From Pseudomonas allokribbensis (GTDB lineage: Bacteria; Pseudomonadota; Gammaproteobacteria; Pseudomonadales; Pseudomonadaceae), in the NCBI RefSeq assembly GCF_014863605.1, contig NZ_CP062252.1, forward strand, positions 310,001 to 374,000: a DNA stretch of 64,000 bases, given 5' to 3'. Positions 26,206 to 34,209 of the stretch are shown one piece after another. Within the stretch, counting starts at the first letter, position 1. Each line of letters opens with the position of its first letter. A program made the translations under genes and the position numbers. The notes beneath the pieces are model-generated. The model was not told where the DNA came from. It was given only the letters and a program-made list of their open reading frames with translations, and did no database searches.

Positions 26206-26246
26206 TTTGAAACGCACTTTGAAGGCGTTTCAAATCGCGTTTCAAA
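26206..26246. repeat. Cluster of GCGTTTCAAA half-sites (possible operator)
   Basis: TTTGAAACGC at 26206-26215 is followed by two direct copies of its complement, GCGTTTCAAA, at 26225-26234 and 26237-26246 (12-bp step). The cluster is 90 bases upstream of the hydroxylase gene. It looks like a regulator-binding array. The LysR protein at the far end of the locus is one candidate. Confidence 0.45.
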
Positions 26247-26283
26247 CAGGGCTTTAAATGCCTGAAATTCTTTCTCATGGACG

Positions 26284-26332
26284 CAAATTCTCCACCTAAT
26301 AGATTAGGCCGCTCAATGCAGCGGAGAATTTG
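26284..26332 (+). promoter_or_regulatory. Stem-loop that would hide the hydroxylase RBS
   Basis: CAAATTCTCC (26284-26293) pairs perfectly with GGAGAATTTG (26323-26332), which contains the GGAG Shine-Dalgarno of the next gene. Inside the loop a second perfect dyad, CCTAATAGATTAGG, lies at 26295-26308. The ATG is 3 bases after the stem. In RNA this would block translation until opened. As DNA it could be a nested operator. Confidence 0.45.
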
Positions 26333-26335
26333 GTA

Positions 26336-27082
26336 ATGATCGTTTTAACCAGAGAAGTGGGCGAATCGCTACGGCGTGACAAGTACGCCAATGTGCAGGG
26401 TGCTGACTTCAATCTCTACGGTCATTTCGCCGACTTCGTCAGACTGACCAAAAGTTGGGAAAACATGGAGCCTGACAGTTACTACGGTCAGGCCGAAGCC
26501 GGCATGCGTTACCGTCGTTACAGCGACTTTGAGTACAACCCCAAGACACGCGAACTGAAGCAACTGGAACATCGCGCGTACGTGCAGTCCAAGGAAAACA
26601 ATGCTTACGTGGGCGGCGTTGTACGGCACTTCCAGGACTTCTCTGATGAAGTCATCAGTTCGCCGGTGATGCGCAGCCTGATCGACACCGATTTCGAAGT
26701 GTACAAAAGCGTGTTGCCGGAAGAGCTGCACGATGAAATCTGGCAATGCCAGATCCATCAGATCCGCATCGAGATCAAACCCGGCAAACAACTGGAAATC
26801 ACGCCGGAAGGCATTCATTGCGACGGTTACCCGTTCAGCGGTGTGCACTTCTGGGGCCGCAACAATGTCGAGGGCGCCGAAAGCCGTCTGTACGACATTC
26901 ACGAGCAGCAACTGGCGTCGACCACTTACCTGGAAATCCTCGACACCACTTACTTCCTCGACCGCGACATGCGCCACTACGTGACACCGGCACGCAATAC
27001 CCACTCCCATGCCATGGCGTACCGGCAGATTCTGGCGATTTCCTTCTCGCGGCCCGGGACCGCTTTCGACATTGTTCGCTAA
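26336..27082 (+). CDS. 2OG-Fe(II) dioxygenase (PF10014; amino acid hydroxylase type)
   Basis: A 248-residue non-heme iron, 2-oxoglutarate-dependent oxygenase of the 2OG-Fe_Oxy_2 family that includes L-isoleucine 4-hydroxylase and BsmA. The iron ligands are recognisable as H161-x-D163 in EGIHCDGYPF and distal H214 in RDMRHYVTP. The C-terminal YRQILAISFSRP supplies the 2OG-binding Arg. It is soluble and probably hydroxylates a free aliphatic amino acid (inference from family and from the AzlCD exporter downstream). The start at 26336 has GGAG 9 bases upstream, inside a hairpin. It is the first gene of a four-gene run. Confidence 0.85.
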   Translation: MIVLTREVGESLRRDKYANVQGADFNLYGHFADFVRLTKSWENMEPDSYYGQAEAGMRYRRYSDFEYNPKTRELKQLEHRAYVQSKENNAYVGGVVRHFQDFSDEVISSPVMRSLIDTDFEVYKSVLPEELHDEIWQCQIHQIRIEIKPGKQLEITPEGIHCDGYPFSGVHFWGRNNVEGAESRLYDIHEQQLASTTYLEILDTTYFLDRDMRHYVTPARNTHSHAMAYRQILAISFSRPGTAFDIVR

Positions 27083-27539
27083 TCAGATCACTCAAATTGA
27101 CGGCGTCGAATGCTCGACGCCGGTGGTGCTGCGGCGCGCGACGGCCAAGGATGCGCAGCGCATGGAGCGCTTCTTCCGCCAGTTCGACGAAGTGTCGTTC
27201 TGCGAATGGCAGGACGCCAAATGCCTGCGCGGCGTGCTGATCCAGAAGACCACCACGGCGTATCTGGCCTTCGATGTCGAAGGCGAGATCGTCGGCGCGG
27301 TGCTGGGCGGCATGCTGGGCAGTCGCGGCACGATCAACCATCTGGCGGTCAGCGCGCGCTATCGCAGCCAGGGCGTCGGCCAGCGGCTGGTGGAAGCGGC
27401 GTCGGCCGACATGAAACGAGTCGGTGTGCTGCGGATGTTCCTGTTCGTCGATGATGCTAACCTCGCGGGCAAGCGTTTCTGGACTGCCCAGGGTTTTTGC
27501 GAACCACACGGCGAGCGGACATTTGAGAGGGATCTATGA
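27072..27539 (+). CDS. GNAT-family N-acetyltransferase
   Basis: An acetyl-CoA-dependent N-acetyltransferase. The domain spans VVLRRATAKDAQRM to the end, with the acetyl-CoA pyrophosphate loop YRSQGVGQRLVEA and the C-terminal NLAGKRFWTAQGF. There is no ATG at the expected place. The most likely start is TTG at 27072, overlapping the hydroxylase end by 11 bases, or a GTG near 27121. Its position between an amino acid hydroxylase and an amino acid exporter suggests that it N-acetylates the same or a related amino acid (inference). It overlaps azlC by 4 nt. Confidence 0.8.
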   Translation: MFANQITQIDGVECSTPVVLRRATAKDAQRMERFFRQFDEVSFCEWQDAKCLRGVLIQKTTTAYLAFDVEGEIVGAVLGGMLGSRGTINHLAVSARYRSQGVGQRLVEAASADMKRVGVLRMFLFVDDANLAGKRFWTAQGFCEPHGERTFERDL

Positions 27540-28252
27540 ATGAAACATCCGGCAGTGCGCCGCTGATGGTCGACCGTCAGCCGTCGCGCACTTTTGCCGA
27601 AGCCAGCCCGGTGGTGGCCGGTTATTTCACCGTGTCGTTCGTGTTCGGGCTGATGGCGGTCAACGCCGGGCTGCCGCTGTGGCTGCCGGTGGCCATGTGT
27701 CTGTTCGTGTATGCCGGGGCTTCGCAATTCGCGGCGCTGGCGCTGATCAGCAGCGGGGCGTCACTGACCACCATCGTGCTGACCACGTTTCTGATCAATG
27801 CGCGGCACATGCTGATGTCGGTGTACATGGCGAAGGCCCTGCGGGCGCTGGGCCTGAGCCGCATGGAGCGTTGGTGCTACGCCGGTGGCCTGACCGATGA
27901 ATCGTTCGCCTTCCACAGCGTCAAGCTCGGCACCGGGGTGCCGGTGAACATCCGTTATCTGATCGGCTTCAACCTGTTCTGCCACACCTCCTGGGTGATC
28001 GGCGGATTGCTCGGCGCCCTGTGCGCGCAGTACGCGTCGCATCTGATCAAATACCAGCTCGACTATGCGCTGACCGCGATGATGCTCTACGTGCTGGTCT
28101 CGCTGTGCAACACCCGCAACAAACTCATCGCCGCACTGGCCGCTGTGGTCTGCATGGGCGCACTGAGCCTGGTCGGCAGCTCGCCATTCAACGTTTTCAT
28201 CGCCACGTTTGTGGGCTGCGGAGTGGGTGTATGCCTGACCAAACGTTCCTGA
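27536..28252 (+). CDS. azlC: AzlC-family branched-chain amino acid exporter subunit
   Basis: A 238-residue inner-membrane protein with about 7 hydrophobic helices. The AzlC hallmarks are FVYAGASQFAALAL, FLINARHMLMSVY and GGLTDESFAF. With AzlD it forms a two-component exporter for branched-chain and related amino acids. Its start overlaps the GNAT stop (ATGA) and its end overlaps azlD by 22 bases, so the three are translated as a unit. Confidence 0.9.
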   Translation: MNETSGSAPLMVDRQPSRTFAEASPVVAGYFTVSFVFGLMAVNAGLPLWLPVAMCLFVYAGASQFAALALISSGASLTTIVLTTFLINARHMLMSVYMAKALRALGLSRMERWCYAGGLTDESFAFHSVKLGTGVPVNIRYLIGFNLFCHTSWVIGGLLGALCAQYASHLIKYQLDYALTAMMLYVLVSLCNTRNKLIAALAAVVCMGALSLVGSSPFNVFIATFVGCGVGVCLTKRS

Positions 28253-28548
28253 TTCTGGTGGTCGCGCTGATGATGGCCGTGACCTTCCTGCCGCGTGCCT
28301 TGCCGTTGCAGGTCAACACCGAGCACTGGCCGCCCTTCATCGCCCGGGCGCTGGAATACCTGCCGGTGGCGATCGTCGCTGCGATCAGCCTGACTCCCTT
28401 GTTGATCAAGGATCAGCACATACAGCTCGATCGCCCGGAATTCTATGCAGCGATTCCGACGCTGTTATGTGCGTATTTCAGCAAAAACCTCTTTCTCAGT
28501 GTGGCGGTTGGGACGGCTGCGTACATTGCGCTCGGCTCGTTCATGTAG
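28231..28548 (+). CDS. azlD: AzlD-family exporter subunit
   Basis: A 105-residue membrane protein with four hydrophobic segments and the AzlD motifs TFLPRALPL and PAEFYAAIPTLL-like (RPEFYAAIPTLL). It is the small partner of AzlC. The ATG lies inside the end of azlC. Its own 3' end overlaps the convergent LysR gene by 84 bases, an unusually deep tail-to-tail overlap. Confidence 0.9.
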   Translation: MPDQTFLILVVALMMAVTFLPRALPLQVNTEHWPPFIARALEYLPVAIVAAISLTPLLIKDQHIQLDRPEFYAAIPTLLCAYFSKNLFLSVAVGTAAYIALGSFM

Positions 28549-29391
28549 CGGCAAATCGACCACATCGTTCAACGCCTGGCCGGACAGATCCGGGTTGTTC
28601 ACCGCCAGGCGCACTTCGAGGAAATCCTCGAACCCGGGGAAAATCGTCAGACCGTTCTTCTGTGCGGCCTCGCGGGAGACCATGCCGACCGCGTCCATCT
28701 GCGTGATGAGCGACAGGGTCAGCGTTTCGCTACAGGAATAAATCGTCCGCTGACTGTTCTCGTGATTACCCAGCCCGGCGTCGAGAAAACGCAAAAAGCT
28801 GTGGGAATACGGACAATCCTCTGCCGGACGCACCTGAAACTTGTTGCCGAGCAACGTCAGCGGATCGTTTTCCTGACCGCAATGCGCGCCGACCACTTGC
28901 ACCTGCACTTCAGGCAGGACAATGCTCGGCAAACCCGGACGCTGCGGGCCGATCAACACCGCGAGGTCGAAGTCCTCGTTCTTCAGCTTGCTGAGGTTTT
29001 CCATCGACTCGGCGTAGCTGAATTCCATCTGGTAGTCGGGAAACACGTCGATCAGGCGTCCGATCAATCGTCGGTTGAAGTCCGGGTCCAGCGTGGTGTT
29101 CAACGCCACTTTCAACGTGCGCTGTCCCGGCACCTTCAATGCTTCGACTTTCTCTTCCATCTGCCGCGTGGCAATCAGCACTCTGTCCATATAGGGCGTC
29201 AGCTCCGTGCCTTGCGGCGTCAGCGTCAGCCCTTTGTTGGAACGGCGAAACAAGCGGAAACCGAACTGTTCTTCGACCTTGTTCAACTGTGCGGCCAGGG
29301 CCTGCACAGTCAGGCACGAATGCTCGGCTGCGGCCGACAACGAGCCGGTCTGCACGATGCGCATGAGGTTGCGTAAGGTTCTGCTATCCAT
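28465..29391 (-). CDS. LysR-family transcriptional regulator
   Basis: A 308-residue LysR regulator. The N-terminal helix-turn-helix (SLSAAAEHSCLTVQALAAQLNKVEEQ region, residues 17-42) is Nac/Cbl-like, and the effector domain covers about 95-290. The last ~28 residues are unusually charged (RAERNVRSRPNRHTEKE) and are encoded opposite azlD. It is likely to regulate the hydroxylase-GNAT-azlCD operon, although it is convergent with it rather than divergent. Confidence 0.85.
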   Translation of the reverse strand: MDSRTLRNLMRIVQTGSLSAAAEHSCLTVQALAAQLNKVEEQFGFRLFRRSNKGLTLTPQGTELTPYMDRVLIATRQMEEKVEALKVPGQRTLKVALNTTLDPDFNRRLIGRLIDVFPDYQMEFSYAESMENLSKLKNEDFDLAVLIGPQRPGLPSIVLPEVQVQVVGAHCGQENDPLTLLGNKFQVRPAEDCPYSHSFLRFLDAGLGNHENSQRTIYSCSETLTLSLITQMDAVGMVSREAAQKNGLTIFPGFEDFLEVRLAVNNPDLSGQALNDVVDLPLHERAERNVRSRPNRHTEKEVFAEIRT

Positions 29392-29870
29392 GGGTAATGC
29401 CCTCTGAAGTGGGCTGGGTATTGTTGTGTACGTGACGGCCTGAACGGCTCCATTTGCCGGCTATATTCCTGCACCTGAGCATAGTTGTCGCGCAATTAGT
29501 AGCGAATTGATGTCCCTGCCGATGGCTGGAGGCTGACACAGGATCGGGGTTTTTGGTGACGCTGGGGTGATTGGGGTCAAAAAAAGTGCACGGTTTGGGT
29601 GCGTTTCCGGGGTTTTTCAAAGGGAAACGACTGACACGAATGGGGGCTTTCGCCCGCAAATTTTACGGATAGGTCTCAGAGATCACTGCGAATGAGCTGA
29701 TATCGGACGCGGTCTTTTGCTCAAATTCAGGCCTGGTTGTGACAAGTTATTCATTACACCACCTCACAAATGAAGTACCCCACCCCTACTTTTTCCCCTC
29801 CCGGCACACGCCTAAATTGAGCTCCAACACCTGACCATCATCCCGAGGCCAGGTCACTGGAGTAATCGTC
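29392..29870. other. Intergenic stretch without a gene
   Basis: No open frame with an RBS is visible on either strand. It should hold the promoters of the LysR gene (minus) and the tautomerase operon (plus). No clear hairpin or repeat was seen. Confidence 0.6.
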
Positions 29871-30089
29871 ATGCCATTTGTCAGCGTACGCATCACCCGC
29901 GACGGTGTTACCCGTGAGCAGAAAGCTCAGGTGATCGCCGAAATCACGGAAACCCTGGAACGCGTCCTCAACAAACGCCCGGACCTGACCCACATCGTGA
30001 TCGAAGAAGTCGACACCGATAACTGGGGCTACGCCGGTATCACCACCACCGAATACCGCCGACAACTGGCGGAACGGGGCCAGTCATGA
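29871..30089 (+). CDS. 4-oxalocrotonate tautomerase-family protein
   Basis: A 72-residue tautomerase-superfamily protein. After Met removal the N-terminus is Pro-1 (PFVSVRITRDGVT), the catalytic base of 4-OT enzymes. The length is standard. It overlaps the following DsbA-family gene by 4 nt and forms the first cistron of a three-gene operon ending in an SDR. Confidence 0.85.
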   Translation: MPFVSVRITRDGVTREQKAQVIAEITETLERVLNKRPDLTHIVIEEVDTDNWGYAGITTTEYRRQLAERGQS

Positions 30090-30730
30090 CCCCGACTGTG
30101 ACCATCGATTTCATCTCCGACGTGGTGTGCCCCTGGTGCGCGCTCGGGGCGACAGCGCTGGAGCAGGCGATCGGCAATCTGGCCGGCGAGGTTTCGGTGG
30201 AGCTGACCTACAAACCCTTCGAACTGAACCCGGACATGCCCGCTGAAGGCGAACCGGCGGTGCAGCACTTGATGCGCAAATACGGCCGCACCGCCGAAGA
30301 CGTTGCTGCCGGCAAGAAGATGCAGATCGAACGCGGCAAGGCCATCGGTTTCAAGTTCGACTTGGAGAAACGTACGCACTTCCACAACACCTTCGATGCC
30401 CATCGATTGCTGATGTGGGCGGCGCAGGAAGGGCGGCAGATTGCGCTGAAGAAGATCCTGCTGCGGGCTTATTTCCGCGACGGCGACAACCCGAACGACC
30501 ACCCGACACTAATACGTCTGGCGAGCGAAGCAGGACTGGATGCAGCGAGGGCCCGCAAGGTGCTGACCAACGACGAATTCGCCAGCGAAGTGCGGCAACT
30601 GCAGGCGTTCTACCGGCAGCACGGGATCAATTCGGTGCCCGCGCTGATCCTGAACGGCAAGCACCTGGTGTCTGGTTCGCAATCGGTCGAGTACTACGAA
30701 CAAATGCTGAAACAACTGGCTGCGGCCTGA
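30086..30730 (+). CDS. FrnE-like DsbA family oxidoreductase
   Basis: A 214-residue cytosolic thioredoxin-fold protein with CPWC at residues 15-18 (SDVVCPWCALG), the hallmark of the FrnE/2-hydroxychromene isomerase-like group. THFHNTFDAHRLLMWA and the cis-Pro segment NSVPALILNG fit the family. Its partners are a 4-OT-like tautomerase and an SDR, suggesting quinone or aromatic detoxification (inference). Confidence 0.88.
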   Translation: MTPTVTIDFISDVVCPWCALGATALEQAIGNLAGEVSVELTYKPFELNPDMPAEGEPAVQHLMRKYGRTAEDVAAGKKMQIERGKAIGFKFDLEKRTHFHNTFDAHRLLMWAAQEGRQIALKKILLRAYFRDGDNPNDHPTLIRLASEAGLDAARARKVLTNDEFASEVRQLQAFYRQHGINSVPALILNGKHLVSGSQSVEYYEQMLKQLAAA

Positions 30731-30763
30731 TTCAACACTTACTTATTGATTGAGGATTTCATC

Positions 30764-31474
30764 ATGAGCCATTCGAAAAAAACCGTCGTCATCACTGGCG
30801 CCTCCCAAGGTCTGGGCGAAGGCATGGTCAAGGCCTTCCGTGAACTGGGCTACAACATCGTCGCCACCTCGCGCTCGATCAAACCGTCGAACGACCCGCA
30901 GATCCTGACCATCGCCGGCGATATCGGCGACCCGGTCACCGCTCAACGCGTGATCAGCGAAGGCGTGGCACGCTTTGGCTGCATCGACACCCTGGTCAAC
31001 AACGCCGGCATCTTCGTCGCCAAACCGTTCACCGCCTACACCCCGGAAGACTACGCCGCAGTGCTGTCGGTCAACCTAAACGGCTTCTTCTACATCACCC
31101 AACTGGCCATTGCCGAAATGGAAAAACAGGGCAAGGGCCACGTGGTCAACATCACCACCAGCCTGACCGACCACGCGGTCGACGGCGTGCCCTCGGTTCT
31201 CGCCTCACTGACCAAGGGCGGCCTAAACGCCGCCACCAAATCCCTGGCCATCGAATACGCCAAACGCGGGATCCGGGTGAACGCGGTGTCGCCTGGCATC
31301 ATCAAGACGCCGATGCATGGCGAGGAAACCCACGCGGCACTGGGGGCTCTGCACCCGGTTGGGCACATGGGCGAGGTCGACGATATCGCGCAGGCCGTGG
31401 TGTATCTGGATAACGCGGCGTTTGTGACCGGTGAGATTCTGCATGTGGATGGCGGGCAGAGCGCCGGGCACTGA
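30764..31474 (+). CDS. SDR-family oxidoreductase
   Basis: A 236-residue short-chain dehydrogenase/reductase with a NAD(P)-binding TGASQGLG (residues 11-18), NNAG (79-82), S133, and the C-terminal GEILHVDGGQ. The catalytic lysine is K151, but the tyrosine of the Y-x-x-x-K motif is Ala at 147 (VLASLTKGG). The enzyme therefore lacks the classical proton donor and may use another residue or be non-catalytic. The RBS is TGAGGA before ATG 30764. It is the last gene of the operon with the tautomerase. Confidence 0.88.
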   Translation: MSHSKKTVVITGASQGLGEGMVKAFRELGYNIVATSRSIKPSNDPQILTIAGDIGDPVTAQRVISEGVARFGCIDTLVNNAGIFVAKPFTAYTPEDYAAVLSVNLNGFFYITQLAIAEMEKQGKGHVVNITTSLTDHAVDGVPSVLASLTKGGLNAATKSLAIEYAKRGIRVNAVSPGIIKTPMHGEETHAALGALHPVGHMGEVDDIAQAVVYLDNAAFVTGEILHVDGGQSAGH

Positions 31475-31662
31475 CCGTTGGTGTGTCGATCGGGCGCAGT
31501 TGATTGACCTGATGCGGCTGGCCGAGGCTTCGGTCAGCTGCATCCATACAAAATTGTGAACGATAGGTTCAAGCCGCAAAGGGGCTTGTTTTGCTTTTAG
31601 CCTGTCAATGAAACCAGGATTGCAGAATCAATCTGATACCGAATGGATCGTTGAAATTCGGC

Positions 31663-32487
31663 TCAATCATTTTGATCTTTTTTGTTGATCAGCTTCGTTC
31701 CTCGTCCCACTCGCAGCGCTTTCGAGACCACATTACGAAGGCTGTTGTCCACAATACCCAGCAGGCGACGACCCGTTTCTTCCGGGCGGCCACTGAACGA
31801 CGTTACGTGAAAGTATTCGTGATCATCCGGCGAAGTTGCCGAGAAGTAATAGTTGGAAACACAGCACCGAGGCATTTCGGCGCGAACACCGCTCACGGAG
31901 TGCCAGGAGTATTTGTTGGTTTCCATCACCACCAGGCGATTGCACTTGGACACGATCGTTTTCTGCTGCTTGACCTTCGGATCCCACAGCTCAAAGTTGC
32001 CGCCATTTTCAAGCACCCAGTCGGGCGACACGTAATAGAGCAGATTCAGGCGGCGGTACAGGTTGCGCGTGCCATCGTGGCTGTTGTCGATGTGAGGGTT
32101 CAGAAAGTCGCCTTGGAACATCATCGACAGACCGCCGGCGTACAGGCTTGGGTCCGGCACGACATCGTCCATCCCGACCAGTTGTGCAACCTTGGCCACA
32201 ACAGATTCGTGCTGCATTGCGTAGGTCACGGCGCTCAGGATCTGCGGATAGTCGGAGAGATTGGTCAGCGTCTTTTTCTTCTCCCGGAACGACTGGCGGT
32301 CAAAGAACCCATCAGCATTACGCGGGAACGCCTCATAAATCGCCTCGGCCATTTCGTCCGTGAGCAGGTCGTCAACGAAGAAGTGGCGAGTGTGGGTGCC
32401 CTCGGGATTGTTCCACTGTCTCTGAATGTCAGTGCCCATTTCGTCAAGCCGATTGACGATAAGCGCAGCGATTTGTGTGACTTCCAT
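31663..32487 (-). CDS. 2OG-Fe(II) oxygenase family protein
   Basis: A 274-residue prolyl-4-hydroxylase-like oxygenase. The iron triad is H132-x-D134 (NPHIDNSHDG) and H196 (YSWHSVSG), with R207 as the probable 2-oxoglutarate anchor. Related proteins sit near surface-sugar or flagellar loci and their substrates are unknown. The ATG at 32485-32487 was chosen because AAGGA lies 6 bases upstream (32494-32498). The frame is open 13 codons further. Confidence 0.8.
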   Translation of the reverse strand: MEVTQIAALIVNRLDEMGTDIQRQWNNPEGTHTRHFFVDDLLTDEMAEAIYEAFPRNADGFFDRQSFREKKKTLTNLSDYPQILSAVTYAMQHESVVAKVAQLVGMDDVVPDPSLYAGGLSMMFQGDFLNPHIDNSHDGTRNLYRRLNLLYYVSPDWVLENGGNFELWDPKVKQQKTIVSKCNRLVVMETNKYSWHSVSGVRAEMPRCCVSNYYFSATSPDDHEYFHVTSFSGRPEETGRRLLGIVDNSLRNVVSKALRVGRGTKLINKKDQND

Positions 32488-32571
32488 TTGAGATCCTTGG
32501 CCTGGTGGCATTTGAGCGACCAACATTCTCCCCGAAACGGATCGTCGTATTCAAACGGAAGCAGTTATTTT

Positions 32572-32670
32572 GGGAATGGTGACAGATCTATTTTTAGCAC
32601 GCTCATCTGATACGGAGGGGTAATGTTGAGCGTGGGAGGGAAGCTCACTGGAAATAAATCTGTCCCCATT
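32572..32670. repeat. Small dispersed repeat with imperfect terminal inverted repeats (copy A)
   Basis: AATGGTGACAGATCTATTTTT at the left is answered by AAATAAATCTGTCCCCATTT at the right, about 95 bp in all. The left 70 bases recur at 40172-40245. The ends resemble those seen around Pseudomonas REP-associated repeat elements (a recollection, not a search). It is non-coding. Confidence 0.5.
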
Positions 32671-32690
32671 TTTCAATGAGAGGAAGCGTG

Positions 32691-33116
32691 ATGTTCGAAT
32701 ATGCGTTGGAAATCCACGAAGAGCCGGGCAGTGCCTGGTTGTCCTGCGCAGAAATTCCAGAGATGCACGCCGCTGGCGACACCCTAGAGGAAGTGCTCGA
32801 TGGCGCCATTGAGGTTATGGAAACAGCCTTCTCAATCTACGTTGATGATCGGCGGTTGATTCCGACAGGTGATGCGGAGGAACAGGACGGTGACGCTGTT
32901 TTGCGTCTGCCTGCGTTGACTGCCGCGAAGGTTGCGCTGTGGAATACGCTTCTGGAGTCTGGAATGAGCAAAGCGGAGTTGGCACGCCGTTTGGGTGTGC
33001 AACGGCCTCAGGTAGATCGGTTAGTCGATTTCCTTCATCACTCCAAGATCGAGAGTGTCGAGCGTGCGTTGCAGCAGCTTGGGCGGTGGATTTTGCTTTC
33101 CGTTGAGGCCGCGTAG
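32691..33116 (+). CDS. Solitary HicB-family antitoxin-like protein
   Basis: A 141-residue HicB-like protein. The N-terminal partial RNase-H-like fold (FEYALEIHEEPGSAWLSCAEIPEMHAAGDTLEEVLDGA region, residues 2-39) is followed by a C-terminal helix-turn-helix (MSKAELARRLGVQRPQVDRLVDF). The usual small HicA toxin gene is not found on either side, so it is an orphan antitoxin or repressor. The RBS GAGAGGAAG precedes ATG 32691. A terminator follows. It lies just outside the tRNA-linked island. Confidence 0.85.
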   Translation: MFEYALEIHEEPGSAWLSCAEIPEMHAAGDTLEEVLDGAIEVMETAFSIYVDDRRLIPTGDAEEQDGDAVLRLPALTAAKVALWNTLLESGMSKAELARRLGVQRPQVDRLVDFLHHSKIESVERALQQLGRWILLSVEAA

Positions 33117-33139
33117 GTTCAACAACCGAATGATGGAGA

Positions 33140-33176
33140 AAAGCCCCCGACAGCGAAAACTGTCGGGGGCTTTTTC
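33140..33176. terminator. Rho-independent terminator of hicB
   Basis: The 15-bp stem AAAAGCCCCCGACAG / CTGTCGGGGGCTTTT has a CGAAAA loop and T/A runs on both sides, so it is bidirectional. Confidence 0.88.
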
Positions 33177-33198
33177 ATTTGGGGCGGAAAACCAAACC

Positions 33199-33260
33199 CC
33201 AGAAACAACGAAGCCCCTGCATTTCTGCAGGGGCTTCGTTTTGTATGGTGCCGGCACCAG
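33199..33260. repeat. Outer attachment site: displaced tRNA-Thr 3' end plus terminator
   Basis: This 62-bp stretch matches 41103-41164 at 59 positions. It contains a terminator hairpin (33207-33240, AACGAAGCCCCTGCA / TGCAGGGGCTTCGTT) and, at 33246-33260, TGGTGCCGGCACCAG, the 3' end of tRNA-Thr(TGT) as it occurs at 58205. After 33260 the similarity to the tRNA stops. It marks the left boundary of the island. Confidence 0.7.
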
Positions 33261-33686
33261 ACGAACGGTATGTTTCGGGGAGGCTAGGTTTTCCGGGCGC
33301 ATGGATTTTGGTGGAAAACTCGGCGTACCCCAACCAGTAACTATAAATACATCAGCTAGTTGTGGCCTTAAGTGGAATCGAATCCGGATTCAGCAGCTAT
33401 CGGGACACTTGTACAATTTGTACGCAATTCGTTCAACGTCGGCTATGTGAGTCAAGTTTTCCAACTGCTATGGCGTCTGAGGCTTCACCGGCTTCCCATG
33501 AGGGGGGGGCTTCTGCCCCGAGAGGGCCAAATCTCTGGGTGACCGCCTTCCTCGCTAATGAAGGACGTGTCGCTACACTTGTTCGAGTGCCGAACGTCAC
33601 TTGGAGTAGTGGTGGCCTTATGCCTTTCATGACTAACACTCAGTATTTTCATACGTTATGCCGTCAAAAAAAGGCACGGCGGGCAT
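33261..33686. other. Left end of island unit 1, no gene recognised
   Basis: There is no frame with a credible RBS. A few short frames on both strands look spurious. The segment may hold att-site arms or decayed DNA. GC content falls visibly compared with the chromosome to the left. Confidence 0.5.
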
Positions 33687-34209
33687 ATGACGGAGGCTCA
33701 GATCAAGGAAGCGATCTCGAAGGAATTTCTTCGAATCCTCGCTAACGGGCACGGATATAAGGTTACGGAGCCCTCGCTTGACCATGGAGTGGACATGGTT
33801 GTCTGCCCTGTTCAGTGCGACACACTCCCCAAGGAGGGATGCGTTACCTTGACTCCCCTACAAGCCAGATTTTCAGCTCAAGGCAACCACATCTGCTGGA
33901 GTCACGGACGATGGCGATCAGATCAGGTTTGATCTCGAATCCAAGACCTATAATGATCTCGTCGCCAGACGTCCTCAGTTTTTAACCATGCACCTAATTC
34001 TTGTAGTGTTCGATTCAGCCCCACCGGACTGTATAGCCATAGACGAGTTCCAATTGTCAGTTGCTGGAAGTGCATACTGGTACCTACCAGATGAGGGGGT
34101 TAATGAGACCGAGAACGCGCACCAAATTAGGATTTCGATTCCGAAGGCCAATCGTCTTGGGCTCGGTTTCGTCCGATCTTGCTACGAGCAGCTGGGGATA
34201 GAGGTATGA
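33687..34209 (+). pseudogene. DUF4365-like gene broken by two frameshifts
   Basis: The N-terminal part is in one frame (MTEAQIKEAISKEFLRILAN, then GYKVTEPSLDHGVDMVV). From about 33815 the sense continues in a second frame (RHTPQGGMRYLDSP). From about 33860 it continues in a third (DFQLKATTSAGVTDDGDQIR through to YEQLGIEV at 34209). Joined, these give a protein of about 170 residues resembling DUF4365 proteins, which have a GVD...FQLKAT nuclease-like core and occur in defence loci. It ends in an ATGA overlap with the next gene. Confidence 0.65.

Noticed and set aside
32691..33116. Complete HicAB toxin-antitoxin system
   Set aside because: No HicA-sized frame with the toxin fold was found upstream or downstream, so only a solitary HicB is supported.
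33201..33240. CRISPR-like or phage repeat at the 62-bp duplicate
   Set aside because: There are only two copies 7.9 kb apart, each being a terminator plus tRNA end, so it is an attachment-site duplication and not an array.
33433..33639. 68-residue minus-strand frame at the left end of unit 1
   Set aside because: No RBS, low-complexity Pro/Ala/Arg composition and no partner; judged spurious.
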